Program-made: the position numbers and the translations under genes
Shown here: piece after piece, positions 44,035-51,913 of the stretch
Layout of the letters: every line of letters starts with the position of its first letter
How positions within the stretch are numbered: position 1 is the stretch's first letter
The notes under the pieces: model-generated
Seen by the model: the letters and a program-made list of their open reading frames with translations, nothing else
The model's database searches: none
What the model was told of the DNA's origin: nothing
Origin: Algorimicrobium sediminis
GTDB lineage: Bacteria; Bacteroidota; Bacteroidia; Flavobacteriales; Flavobacteriaceae
Assembly: GCF_042684585.1 (NCBI RefSeq)
Contig: NZ_JBHULS010000001.1
Location: 744,001 to 808,000 of the forward strand
DNA: 64,000 nucleotides
Reading direction: 5' to 3'

Positions 44035-44274
44035 ATGGAATGGGATAGAGAAAACACCATAGCCCAATTTGTAAGGGATAGACGTAAAAAAGCAAATCTA
44101 ACACAAGTAGCGTTATCAGACTTTACAGGTGTAGGCTTGCGTTTTATACGCGAACTCGAACAAGGAAAACCAAATCTAATGACCGATAAAGTAAATCAGG
44201 TATTATTATTTTTTGGACACACACTAACACCAACACCTATAAGCGATGAGACAAGGAGAAATTTGGGTAAATAA
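44035..44274 (+). CDS. hipB: HipB-like XRE antitoxin/repressor
   Basis: 79-residue helix-turn-helix protein of the Y4mF/HipB type. The HTH runs about 8-60: FVRDRRKKANLTQVALSDFTGVGLRFIRELEQGK. The C-terminal tail is short. It likely binds the three repeats upstream and represses the operon. The hipS start overlaps it by 29 bases, so translation is coupled. In three-gene HipBST systems HipB is mainly the DNA-binding partner, and HipS is the antitoxin. Confidence 0.88.
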   Translation: MEWDRENTIAQFVRDRRKKANLTQVALSDFTGVGLRFIRELEQGKPNLMTDKVNQVLLFFGHTLTPTPISDETRRNLGK

Positions 44275-44563
44275 AACCTTGGCTGGTATATTAACCGAGG
44301 ACGATAATGGCTATCATTTCAAGTATGAAAAAGCATACCTAGAAAATGAAAGCGCATTAGCAGTGAGTTTAACGTTACCATTACAAGAAGAATCGTTTAG
44401 TGCCGAATACCTATTCCCGTTCTTCGATGGGTTAATCCCAGAAGGCTGGTTATTAGACATTGCACATAAAAATTGGAAAATAAATCCAAGAGACCGCATG
44501 GGCTTATTATTAACCACATGTAGAGATTGTATTGGCAATATTAGCATTATAGAGAACGTATGA
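44246..44563 (+). CDS. hipS: HipS-like antitoxin (HipA N-terminal domain alone)
   Basis: 105 residues matching only the N-terminal subdomain of full-length HipA: VNKTLAGILTEDDNGYHFKYE, LPLQEESF, FFDGLIPEGWLLD and NPRDRMGLLLTTCRDCIGNISI. In E. coli O127 HipBST this domain is a separate gene, and HipS inhibits the HipT kinase. Trp68 in PEGW may match the Trp that E. coli HipS inserts near the kinase active site (Trp65, from memory). It overlaps hipB by 29 bases and hipT by 4 (ATGA). Confidence 0.85.
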   Translation: MRQGEIWVNKTLAGILTEDDNGYHFKYEKAYLENESALAVSLTLPLQEESFSAEYLFPFFDGLIPEGWLLDIAHKNWKINPRDRMGLLLTTCRDCIGNISIIENV

Positions 44564-45513
44564 ACTACTGTTTAGCATGTCACAAAAAACTAGAAGGTGG
44601 TAACATAAACTACCATCAAAACTGCCTAACAGCATTTTGGCAAGAAGACACGCCTGTACTACAATTAGAGTATGAGATGTCTCAAATCGAAGCGTTGGCA
44701 AAAGAAAACGTAGCACAACGCATCATCGTTACTGGTGTACAACCAAAATTATCATTAGGTTTCACTCAAGAAAATGCTCAAAATCGCTTAACCATTGTAG
44801 GTGCATTACATGGTAGGTACATTTTAAAACCACCATTCCATCTGTATCCACAGATGCCAGAAATTGAAGCACTATCTATGTTATTTGCACAAACTTGTGG
44901 CATAGCTACAGTACCCTTTTTATTAATCCCATTAAAAGATGGTGCTTTAGCTTATTTAACCAAGCGTATAGATCGAACTGCCAATAACGAAAAATACCCC
45001 ATGGAAGATGCCTGCCAATTCACAGAGCGACTCACAGAGCATAAATATCGTGGATCTTATGAACAAATTGCAAAAGGCATAATAACCTATGCTCAAAACC
45101 CATTACTGGATGCCGTAAAATTTTATGAGCAAGTTATTGTTTCTTTCCTTATTGGAAATAACGATATGCATTTAAAAAACTTTTCACTCATTGCAAAAGA
45201 CCTTAAACACTATGCATTGGCACCAGCCTATGATATGGTAGCGGTTAAATTATTGGTTCCGGAAGATGAAGAAGAATTAGCGCTTAACCTCAACGGAAAA
45301 AAGCGAAAAATTAAACGTCTAGATTTTAACGAAGCCATGGCCAAAGCACAAATCCCTGCTAAAGCTATTGAAAACCTATGGAATCGTATAGAAAAAGGCA
45401 TGCAGCAATGGCAAGAATTAATTGCCTGTAGCTTTTTAAGTGAGGAAAATAAAAGTATTCTAATAGCATTAATAGCTGATAGAGCGAAACAATTAGAATT
45501 GAATGCTAAATAA
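44560..45513 (+). CDS. hipT: HipT-like serine/threonine kinase toxin
   Basis: 317-residue HipA-type kinase without the N-terminal subdomain. Residues 4-22 hold a Cys4-x2-Cys7...His19-x2-Cys22 zinc-like knuckle. The Gly-rich loop is TGVQPKLSLG, starting at Thr58. Lys90 (ILKPP) should bind ATP, Asp202 in NNDMHLKN is catalytic, and Asp225 in PAYDM binds Mg. All catalytic residues are present, so it is probably an active toxin. HipA phosphorylates GltX and HipT phosphorylates TrpS in E. coli; the target here is unknown. Expression is coupled to hipS by an ATGA overlap. Confidence 0.88.
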   Translation: MNYCLACHKKLEGGNINYHQNCLTAFWQEDTPVLQLEYEMSQIEALAKENVAQRIIVTGVQPKLSLGFTQENAQNRLTIVGALHGRYILKPPFHLYPQMPEIEALSMLFAQTCGIATVPFLLIPLKDGALAYLTKRIDRTANNEKYPMEDACQFTERLTEHKYRGSYEQIAKGIITYAQNPLLDAVKFYEQVIVSFLIGNNDMHLKNFSLIAKDLKHYALAPAYDMVAVKLLVPEDEEELALNLNGKKRKIKRLDFNEAMAKAQIPAKAIENLWNRIEKGMQQWQELIACSFLSEENKSILIALIADRAKQLELNAK

Positions 45514-45534
45514 AATTATAATATATAGATACAC

Positions 45535-45742
45535 ATGTCTTTAAGATTAGCTTGGCATGATGACGGTTGGAATGGTCATGTATGTAAAAACCCAAAAGCA
45601 AACACACATGGGGTTTTATTACTTAAAACACGCTATCGCAGCAAAAGTCCTATCAACGGATTGCTACAATCCTATACTTGTAGCAACATCTACACGACGC
45701 ACTAGCTATGAGTTTATTTCAGGCTTAAGTAAAACGAAATAA
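45535..45742 (+). pseudogene. Remnant of a larger gene, frameshifted
   Basis: An ATG at 45535 opens a 56-codon frame whose first ~24 residues (MSLRLAWHDDGWNGHVCKNP) look like the N-terminus of a large protein family with possible helicase or nuclease relatives, from memory. The frame then becomes implausible and stops at 45705. In another frame, a plausible C-terminal segment (about AAKVLSTDCYNPILVATS) runs to a stop at 45742. The simplest reading is a large internal deletion joining the head and tail of one gene out of frame. It lies 21 bases after hipT. Confidence 0.5.
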
Positions 45743-45836
45743 GAAACATTCAAAATAGTTTTCTAGATTTTAGTTTAAAAAACTTTTCGCCGCAACATTG
45801 GTAAAAATGGTTTGATATTCTAGCGTTTTTTGGTAT

Positions 45837-45848
45837 CCCAACGTTGGG
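45837..45848. repeat. 12-bp perfect palindrome
   Basis: CCCAACGTTGGG in the gap after the gene remnant. Short and possibly chance. Confidence 0.3.
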
Positions 45849-45927
45849 CTTTGTTTAACGTGTACCCTATTATTTAGCGGTTTTTTATTTCCAGATTTTA
45901 GCTTTTTCACCTTATATACTGCATACA

Positions 45928-48477
45928 TCAGTTACCGTCTCGGCGAAGCACCTCTAAAGGCGAGCTTTGCAACACCGATTGTATGTTACTCAAGCCTATT
46001 GCCACCACCAATATGGTTATACCAGGCAAAAACACAACAAAGGGAATGACAGACGGCATAAAAGGTTCTTTAAACGCAAAAATGGCCAAAAAGAAACTGC
46101 TTATTAAAGCCAGTAAAATGCCTACCAAACTACCTAGCAACCCTAAAAACATGTATTCGAAGGCCGAAATTTGCAAAATTTGCTTGTTTTTAGCTCCCAA
46201 AGTTCGCAGCAAAACACTTTCCTTTATACGTTGGTATTTACTCGTTCTTACCGAACCAATAAGCACAATAATACCCGTAAGTATGCTAAAAAATGCCATA
46301 AAATTAATAACCCACGATACCTTATTTAATATATCCTCCACAACGGTAAAAATTTGACGGATATCAATAATGGACACATTGGGGTATTTGGCAACCAAAT
46401 CTTGCTGTAAATTGGCTGCAATAGTATTGTTGGCTACGCGTGTGGTAAGGACGCTAAATTGCGGGGCTTGCTCCAAAACACCTGCCGGAAACACCACCAT
46501 AAAATTTAGCTGTACTTGCGTCCAGTCCACTTTCCGAATACTACTTACTTCCGTTTCTAACAACACGCCTTGAACGTTAAAGGTTACCAAATCGCCTATA
46601 TCTAAATTTGCATCAGAGGCTAAATTTTCTGATATAGAAATAGGAATTAAGCCCGTGGAATTCGCTTGTCCTATCCAGTTACCTTTTACAATACGCTCGG
46701 TGTCTGAAAGCGTATCTCTGTAAGTCGTTCTAAATTCATGATTTAAAATCCAACGGCGCACTTGGCGCGTACTGTCCTGACGTATGGTATTGACTAATTT
46801 ATTTTTTAAGCTATGCATGCGCATGGTAACCAAGGCTATGTTATTTAGAACCGGTAAGCCTTTTTCTGCAATGCTTTGTTGCACCGCTTCTCGCTGATCT
46901 GGCTGAACATCTAAAATAATAATGTTGGCATTGGCGCTACTTTGGGTAACATCTGTTTTGACCAACAAAATATCTTTTGTAAAATACAAGGTACTTATTA
47001 AAAACGTTCCTAAACCAATGGCTACCACTAATACAACGGTTTGATTATTTGGCCGGAATAAATTAAGCAAGCTTTGGCGAGCTGTAAAATGCCAGTGTTT
47101 GGGAAAAAACCGTTTAATTAAATTTATAAATCCGATGGCTACCCCCGCCAATAACGCAAAGGTTAAAAGCGTTGCCAATACAAATATAATAGCGTAAAGT
47201 GCGTTATTAAGAAGCCATAACGTAAATAGAAATAAACATATTAAAATGATCCCGAAAACAAAGTAGCGAACACTCCGGGGTTCTTGCGCGCCTTGTTCGT
47301 CTACCCGTAAAACATCTAAAGGCGAAACATACCAGGTTCTTAAAAGTGGTAATAAGGCAAATAAAACCGACATAAACACGCCTAATACCACACCTATAAA
47401 TACAGGCTGAAATGAAATAGAAATTTCTAGGGTAAAAGGAAGAAACTCTTTCAAAAAGTACGGAAACAGCGCCTGTAGCCCCACTCCTATTACCGAGCCT
47501 ATAACGCCTCCAAGAAAACCAATTCCCCCTATTTGAATTAAAAATATAATAAAACTTTGTAAGCGCGAAGCACCCATACACTTTAAAACTGCAATGGCTT
47601 TTAGCTTTTCTTTTACATAAATATGAACCGAACTAGCAATACCAATACAACCTAATAGCAAGGCAATAAAAGCCGCTAAATTTAAAAATTTCCCGACATT
47701 ATCAAATCTGTTGCCTATGCGGGCTGTGGTACTTGTATGAGTATCTAAATCGGCATTTTCCATATCCAGTCTTTGCGATACGGACTGCTCCAAACGTTTT
47801 AAATTAAGGGTATCCGAAGCTTTATAGAAATATTGAAATTCTTTTCTACTACCAAATTGCAATAAATTAGTGGCTGCCACAAAGCGATAAGGCATAACTA
47901 CCGGTGGCGCTACCGAACTTGAAATAGCATTATTACCTGGTATTGCGCTTAAAGCACCTGCTATTGGGAGGGTAATATTTCCAATTTTAATTGAGTCGCC
48001 TGCCTGTAAATTAAATTGTAACATTAAGGTGGCATCTACCAAAACACCACCATCGGATTGATAGCTTGTTGCTGCTGTAACGGGCTTGGTGGTTAATTCG
48101 CCATAAAATGGAAAGGGACCTTCAATGCCGCGTACACGCACCAATTTTGTGCCATTATTTTTTGGAAAAGAAACCATAGATGCAAAGCGTACCTCGTAGG
48201 CATTAGGTTGTAACGAATCGATTATAGCTTTTGCACGTTCGGTTGGTTCTTGTCGGGTTTCAATTATAAAATCGGCTCCCATTAAGGTTTTAGATTGGGC
48301 CTGAATATTATCCTTTAAATTGGTGCTAAACAACTGTATAGACACCACGGCAGCAATACCCAAAATAATGGAAGCCATAAACAGCAATAGGCGCACCCGA
48401 CTAGCTTTGGCGTCGCGCCAAGCCATTTTTACTAACCACAAAAATTCTAATTTATTGGCGTTGGAAGATGTTTTCAC
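45928..48477 (-). CDS. YbbP-type FtsX-like ABC permease
   Basis: 849-residue permease of the YbbP class: an N-terminal helix, a large periplasmic domain, and eight or more further helices arranged as two FtsX-type (MacB-like) units at about 265-400 and 735-845, with four more between. KLKAIAVLKCMGASRLQSF and ESVLLRTLGAKNKQIL are the two coupling-helix motifs. The start overlaps the ATPase stop by 1 base. With the ATPase and the divergent TesA-like esterase it copies the E. coli ybbP-ybbA-tesA locus. Substrate unknown. Confidence 0.88.
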   Translation of the reverse strand: MKTSSNANKLEFLWLVKMAWRDAKASRVRLLLFMASIILGIAAVVSIQLFSTNLKDNIQAQSKTLMGADFIIETRQEPTERAKAIIDSLQPNAYEVRFASMVSFPKNNGTKLVRVRGIEGPFPFYGELTTKPVTAATSYQSDGGVLVDATLMLQFNLQAGDSIKIGNITLPIAGALSAIPGNNAISSSVAPPVVMPYRFVAATNLLQFGSRKEFQYFYKASDTLNLKRLEQSVSQRLDMENADLDTHTSTTARIGNRFDNVGKFLNLAAFIALLLGCIGIASSVHIYVKEKLKAIAVLKCMGASRLQSFIIFLIQIGGIGFLGGVIGSVIGVGLQALFPYFLKEFLPFTLEISISFQPVFIGVVLGVFMSVLFALLPLLRTWYVSPLDVLRVDEQGAQEPRSVRYFVFGIILICLFLFTLWLLNNALYAIIFVLATLLTFALLAGVAIGFINLIKRFFPKHWHFTARQSLLNLFRPNNQTVVLVVAIGLGTFLISTLYFTKDILLVKTDVTQSSANANIIILDVQPDQREAVQQSIAEKGLPVLNNIALVTMRMHSLKNKLVNTIRQDSTRQVRRWILNHEFRTTYRDTLSDTERIVKGNWIGQANSTGLIPISISENLASDANLDIGDLVTFNVQGVLLETEVSSIRKVDWTQVQLNFMVVFPAGVLEQAPQFSVLTTRVANNTIAANLQQDLVAKYPNVSIIDIRQIFTVVEDILNKVSWVINFMAFFSILTGIIVLIGSVRTSKYQRIKESVLLRTLGAKNKQILQISAFEYMFLGLLGSLVGILLALISSFFLAIFAFKEPFMPSVIPFVVFLPGITILVVAIGLSNIQSVLQSSPLEVLRRDGN

Positions 48478-49163
48478 TAGACAGAGGTAGGTTGATTGGT
48501 TACTATTTTACCGCCTTTTAATTGCAGTATTTGTTGGGTTCTATGGGCCAGATCTAAATCGTGTGTAATAATAACTAAAGTGGTGCCATTTTCTTTGTTT
48601 AAATCTAATAATAGCTGAATGACTTTTTCGCCAGTTTCGGCATCTAAATTACCTGTGGGTTCATCGGCAAACAAAATAGCCGGCGCGTTGGCAAAGGCAC
48701 GGGCTAACGCAACACGCTGCTGCTCGCCTCCAGATAATTGCGAAGGATAATGATGCAGCCTGTCTGCCAAACCAACTTTTTCTAAAAGTGTTTTGCTTGT
48801 TGCCGTTGCTTTTTTAGAGCCTTGCAATTCCAATGGCACGCTTACATTTTCCAAGGCTGTGAGCGTTGGTAATAATTGAAAGTTTTGAAAGATAAAGCCA
48901 ACCTCTTTATTTCGTAATTGCGCGCGCTCATCTTCGTTTAACAGACTTAAATCTTGTCCGCATAATTCTACCACGCCTTTGTTGGGCGTATCCAAACCAG
49001 CACAAAGCCCCAGCAAAGTGGTTTTACCACTGCCCGAAGGTCCCACAATGGAAAATGTTTGTCCTGTTTTTACTTCAAACGAAATATCTTGTAAAACCGT
49101 TAATTGTTTGTTACCGCTGCTATAAGTTTTTTCTAGCCCGGTAATCTTTAATATCTTTGACAT
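48477..49163 (-). CDS. YbbA-type ABC ATPase
   Basis: 228-residue ATPase of the LolD/MacB/YbbA type. Walker A GPSGSGKTT is near residue 40, the Q loop GFIFQNFQLLPTLTALENV near 90, the signature LSGGEQQRVALARAF near 142, Walker B ILFADEPTGNLD near 162, and the switch His in ITHDLDLA. It is the first gene of a two-gene operon with the permease and is divergent from the esterase gene with only 25 bases between starts, so the promoters must overlap. Confidence 0.94.
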   Translation of the reverse strand: MSKILKITGLEKTYSSGNKQLTVLQDISFEVKTGQTFSIVGPSGSGKTTLLGLCAGLDTPNKGVVELCGQDLSLLNEDERAQLRNKEVGFIFQNFQLLPTLTALENVSVPLELQGSKKATATSKTLLEKVGLADRLHHYPSQLSGGEQQRVALARAFANAPAILFADEPTGNLDAETGEKVIQLLLDLNKENGTTLVIITHDLDLAHRTQQILQLKGGKIVTNQPTSV

Positions 49164-49188
49164 ATAATGTTTAATTTACAGCGTCCTT

Positions 49189-49938
49189 ATGTTCACCGCC
49201 GAAAATAATCAATTGCCTTTAAACCTGCCAATTTACCGAAAGCTGAAACTCATAAAGTTTTGTTATTTTCTTATGGCAGTTACCTTATTTGCCTGTGCTG
49301 ATACCAAAACACAGCAAACCGATACACGGCCCGAGAATCAAAATACAACATCTACAAATGTCTTAAATGAAGCGGCTAACAGCAAAACGATTTTATGTTT
49401 TGGCGATAGTATTACGGCTGGTTACGGACTAGACGACACAGACGATGCTTTTCCGGGCGTGCTTCAAAAAAAAATAGATAGTTTACAGTTAGATTATACG
49501 GTTGTAAATTCGGGCGTTAGTGGCGAAACAACCGCTGGAGGAAAAAGTCGTATTAATTGGGTTATTTCGCAGGCGCCAGATATCTTTTTATTAGAGCTTG
49601 GTGCCAACGACGGCTTACGAGGTGTGCCATTAACCGAAACAAAAGCCAATTTACAAAGCATTATAGATGTGGTTCGCGAAAAAAGTCCGAAAACACAAAT
49701 AATTTTAGCTGGTATGGAGTTGCCACCTAATATGGGCAAGGCCTATACAACCGAATTTAGGCGGCTGTATGCCGATTTGGCTACAAGCAACAACTTGTTA
49801 TTTATTCCATTTATTTTAAAGGACGTTGGCGGTATTGCCAAGCTAAACCTAGCCGATGGAATTCATCCTAATAAAGCTGGTCATAAAATTCTGGCGCAAA
49901 CCGTTTGGGAGGTTCTTGAACCGCTATTAAAAGCATAA
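49189..49938 (+). CDS. TesA-like GDSL esterase lipoprotein
   Basis: SGNH-fold hydrolase. Block I FGDSITAGYG has the catalytic Ser, block III is GAND in LLELGANDGLRG, and block V is DGIHPNKAGH with the Asp and His. The N-terminus carries a hydrophobic stretch ending TLFAC, a lipoprotein-type signal, so the enzyme is likely membrane-anchored outside the cytoplasm. E. coli TesA is a periplasmic lysophospholipase/thioesterase and sits divergent from ybbA, as here. The basic stretch before the signal is longer than usual, and a later start is possible. Confidence 0.88.
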   Translation: MFTAENNQLPLNLPIYRKLKLIKFCYFLMAVTLFACADTKTQQTDTRPENQNTTSTNVLNEAANSKTILCFGDSITAGYGLDDTDDAFPGVLQKKIDSLQLDYTVVNSGVSGETTAGGKSRINWVISQAPDIFLLELGANDGLRGVPLTETKANLQSIIDVVREKSPKTQIILAGMELPPNMGKAYTTEFRRLYADLATSNNLLFIPFILKDVGGIAKLNLADGIHPNKAGHKILAQTVWEVLEPLLKA

Positions 49939-50060
49939 ACCTATTTAAAATGCATCATTTTAACGCTTCTTGTACGCATTCAACACTAAAAATTTGTTTG
50001 TTAACCCCTTATGTTCAAAATAAAACCTACCTTATATAAAAACCTTCTAAAGTTACAATA

Positions 50061-50402
50061 ATGAAAACCGCATCCTTATTACACGAAATAACCTACAACG
50101 AAACCAAACCTGCCATAAGCGTTCTTTTGGATAATAATCATTCGAAAGAAATTAGAATTGTTATGCGAAAAGGTCAACTTATGAAAGAACATCAGGCGCC
50201 TGCTCCCATTGTTATTTCGGTTTTTGAAGGCAAGGTTGATTTTGGTGTGGCAAACAAACGTCTGTTACTCGAAAAAGGCGATTTAATAGCTTTAGATGCC
50301 CATGAGCCTCACGATTTGTTGTGTACGGAAGATTGTATTGTGCGGTTATCCCTATCCAAATTGGATAGCGTAGAACGTGTTGAAAAAGTAGCAACGACAT
50401 AA
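50061..50402 (+). CDS. Small cupin-domain protein
   Basis: 113 residues, one cupin beta barrel. LMKEHQAPAPIVISVFEGKVDFGV corresponds to cupin motif 1 with a single clear His, and LLEKGDLIALDAHEPHDLLC to motif 2 with the second His pair. Metal binding is likely but substrate is unknown. Similar cupins in flavobacteria have been linked to redox or stress responses; nothing here proves that. A strong terminator follows. Confidence 0.82.
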   Translation: MKTASLLHEITYNETKPAISVLLDNNHSKEIRIVMRKGQLMKEHQAPAPIVISVFEGKVDFGVANKRLLLEKGDLIALDAHEPHDLLCTEDCIVRLSLSKLDSVERVEKVATT

Positions 50403-50403
50403 A

Positions 50404-50430
50404 AAAACACCTTGCTAGACAAGGTGTTTT
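50404..50430 (+). terminator. Terminator after cupin gene
   Basis: An 11-bp perfect stem (AAAACACCTTG / CAAGGTGTTTT) with a 5-base loop. Because both sides have A/T runs it may also serve the converging gene at 50452. Confidence 0.85.
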
Positions 50431-50451
50431 AATTTTATGGTGTAAGAAAAA

Positions 50452-50901
50452 TTATTTTTCCCTCTTAAAAATATATCGGGTAATAAAAATGCCTTTCCCA
50501 TCGCCTTTCCCAGCGTCGCTTTCCACGGCGCTTGTTACAAACGCTAATTCCCAACCTTCAACAATCATGGTATTAATTTTAGAGGTAATAAGTGCATCAT
50601 TGGCCGCAATGTTTTGGAAACGAATACCGCCTAAATTGTAAAAGTTTAGCAGTTTGGTTTCATCAAAAGCTTTTACACGAATGTCGTCGCGTTTAGACTT
50701 GTTACGGGTATTGTCCTCCTCGGTTTGTGAGGTTGTAAACTGTTGGTGATCTTTTTGTTCGTTAGCACTAATCATTCTAGACCGGCCTAAACCATTCGGA
50801 ACAATAGATTCTACAGAGGTAATAACCTTGTATTCTGTTTGCGCATGAGCGTCCAAAAAGGTGAAAAGGCCCAAGGCCAAAATAACGAGTAATTTTTTCA
50901 T
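50452..50901 (-). CDS. Secreted protein of unknown function
   Basis: 149 residues with a signal peptide (1-20, ending DAHAQ). TEYKVITSVESIVPNGLGRSRM and the later NFYNLGGIRFQNIAANDALITSKINTMIVEGWELAFVTSAVES resemble the DUF4177-like pattern of small secreted proteins (EYKV...NxxxxxGWEL). No catalytic residues are evident. It converges on the cupin gene. Confidence 0.65.
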   Translation of the reverse strand: MKKLLVILALGLFTFLDAHAQTEYKVITSVESIVPNGLGRSRMISANEQKDHQQFTTSQTEEDNTRNKSKRDDIRVKAFDETKLLNFYNLGGIRFQNIAANDALITSKINTMIVEGWELAFVTSAVESDAGKGDGKGIFITRYIFKREK

Positions 50902-51183
50902 TTGTGATAAATTTAATGGTTAAAAAACAATAATAATTAAATTTACTAGAACTTAAAACATTTTTTATTACACTTTTAATAAAATAGTCCCTTCAAACAA
51001 ACCGTAGAATTCCCTTTTTAAAATTAGTGTAACCCTAAATTAAAGTCTTTAGGTTTTGTTTATTTTGAAGTATTTAATTTGAAAAAAATTTCGTAAAAAA
51101 CCAGTACATAGCTTACTTCCAGATAATTAAACTAGATAAACGGGACGCAACAACTTCCTAGGTAAAGACATGGTCTAGAAAAT

Positions 51184-51195
51184 GGTATTAATACC
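51184..51195. promoter_or_regulatory. Palindrome at the -33 region of the crp-like gene
   Basis: GGTATTAATACC is a perfect 12-bp palindrome, 20 bases before the -7 element, exactly where a -33 box would lie. A likely autoregulatory operator. Confidence 0.5.
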
Positions 51196-51215
51196 AAAAA
51201 CCTAAAGCATTTCAG

Positions 51216-51223
51216 TATCTTTG
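51216..51223 (+). promoter_or_regulatory. -7 element of crp/fnr-like gene
   Basis: TATCTTTG, a perfect TAnnTTTG. It overlaps the TTG at 51221, which rules that codon out as a start. Confidence 0.6.
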
Positions 51224-51250
51224 CATTTCATTACACAGGCAGTTTTAAAA

Positions 51251-51823
51251 GTGCAACAAATAAAAACGTATTTAGAAGAAATAGCAACCATATCGGAGGC
51301 CGATTGGGCATTTTTCACCTCTAAACTTCAACGTAGGGTTATTCCGAAGAAAGCAATATTTTTGAAATTGCACGCGGTTGAAAATTACATTTCGTTTATT
51401 GAAACAGGGATTGTGCGTTTGTTTATTCCCAAAGCCGAACCCGAGAAGGAAATTACCTTTGGATTCAGTTTCACCAATCAATTTGTAAGTGCTTACGACT
51501 CCTTTTTAACGCAAACCCCTTCCGCTTATCAGCTCCAAGCCTTAACAGAAACGAAACTTTTAAGTATTTCTTACGCCGATTTGCAAGCTGTGTACCAAAC
51601 AACAGCCATTGGCAATCTTATTGGCCGTTTAACAGCCGAGCGACTGTTTTTATTAAAATCCAAACGCGAACAATATTTGCTCAATTTAACAGCAGAAGAA
51701 CGGTATTTAAAACTATTTCAAGAACGTCCAGAGTTACTGCAAGATATTCCGTTAAAGTATATTAGCTCCTATATTGGTGTAACACCCCAAGCTTTAAGTC
51801 GTATTCGCAAACGCATTAAATAA
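51251..51823 (+). CDS. Crp/Fnr family transcription regulator
   Basis: I start the protein at the GTG at 51251 (190 residues), because the upstream TTG falls within the promoter. The cNMP-binding-like domain covers ~20-130 (RVIPKKAIFLKLHAVENYISFIETGIVRLFI). The C-terminal helix-turn-helix reads ISSYIGVTPQALSRIRKRIK, ending right after the recognition helix, as in many Bacteroidota members. Cyclic-nucleotide contacts are not clearly conserved. A desaturase gene follows ~90 bases later. Confidence 0.85.
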   Translation: MQQIKTYLEEIATISEADWAFFTSKLQRRVIPKKAIFLKLHAVENYISFIETGIVRLFIPKAEPEKEITFGFSFTNQFVSAYDSFLTQTPSAYQLQALTETKLLSISYADLQAVYQTTAIGNLIGRLTAERLFLLKSKREQYLLNLTAEERYLKLFQERPELLQDIPLKYISSYIGVTPQALSRIRKRIK

Positions 51824-51913
51824 CTCTGTTTTGTCCGTATTAAACCCGTTCGTTTCTTAATGCAGGTTCATTGTATACGCTTTTTGGCCAAGGTATCTTT
51901 GCTAAAAAAAGTT

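Larger units (their letters stand above)
50902..51250. other. Intergenic region with a Crp/Fnr promoter
   Basis: About 350 bases. The first ~280 show nothing beyond AT-rich sequence. The end holds a palindrome and a -7 element, listed separately. Confidence 0.5.

Noticed and set aside
43342..45742. Genomic island integrated at tRNA-Ser
   Set aside because: No integrase gene and no repeat of the tRNA 3' end were found downstream, so tRNA adjacency alone does not show integration.
45837..45848. CCCAACGTTGGG palindrome as a regulator site
   Set aside because: Short and isolated; listed only as a low-confidence repeat because no gene start lies near it.
47207..47581. Minus-strand frame inside the YbbP-type permease gene
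   Set aside because: Out-of-frame shadow of the permease, with no plausible composition.
51221..51250. TTG start for the Crp/Fnr gene
   Set aside because: The TTG is part of the TATCTTTG promoter element, so transcription starts after it.
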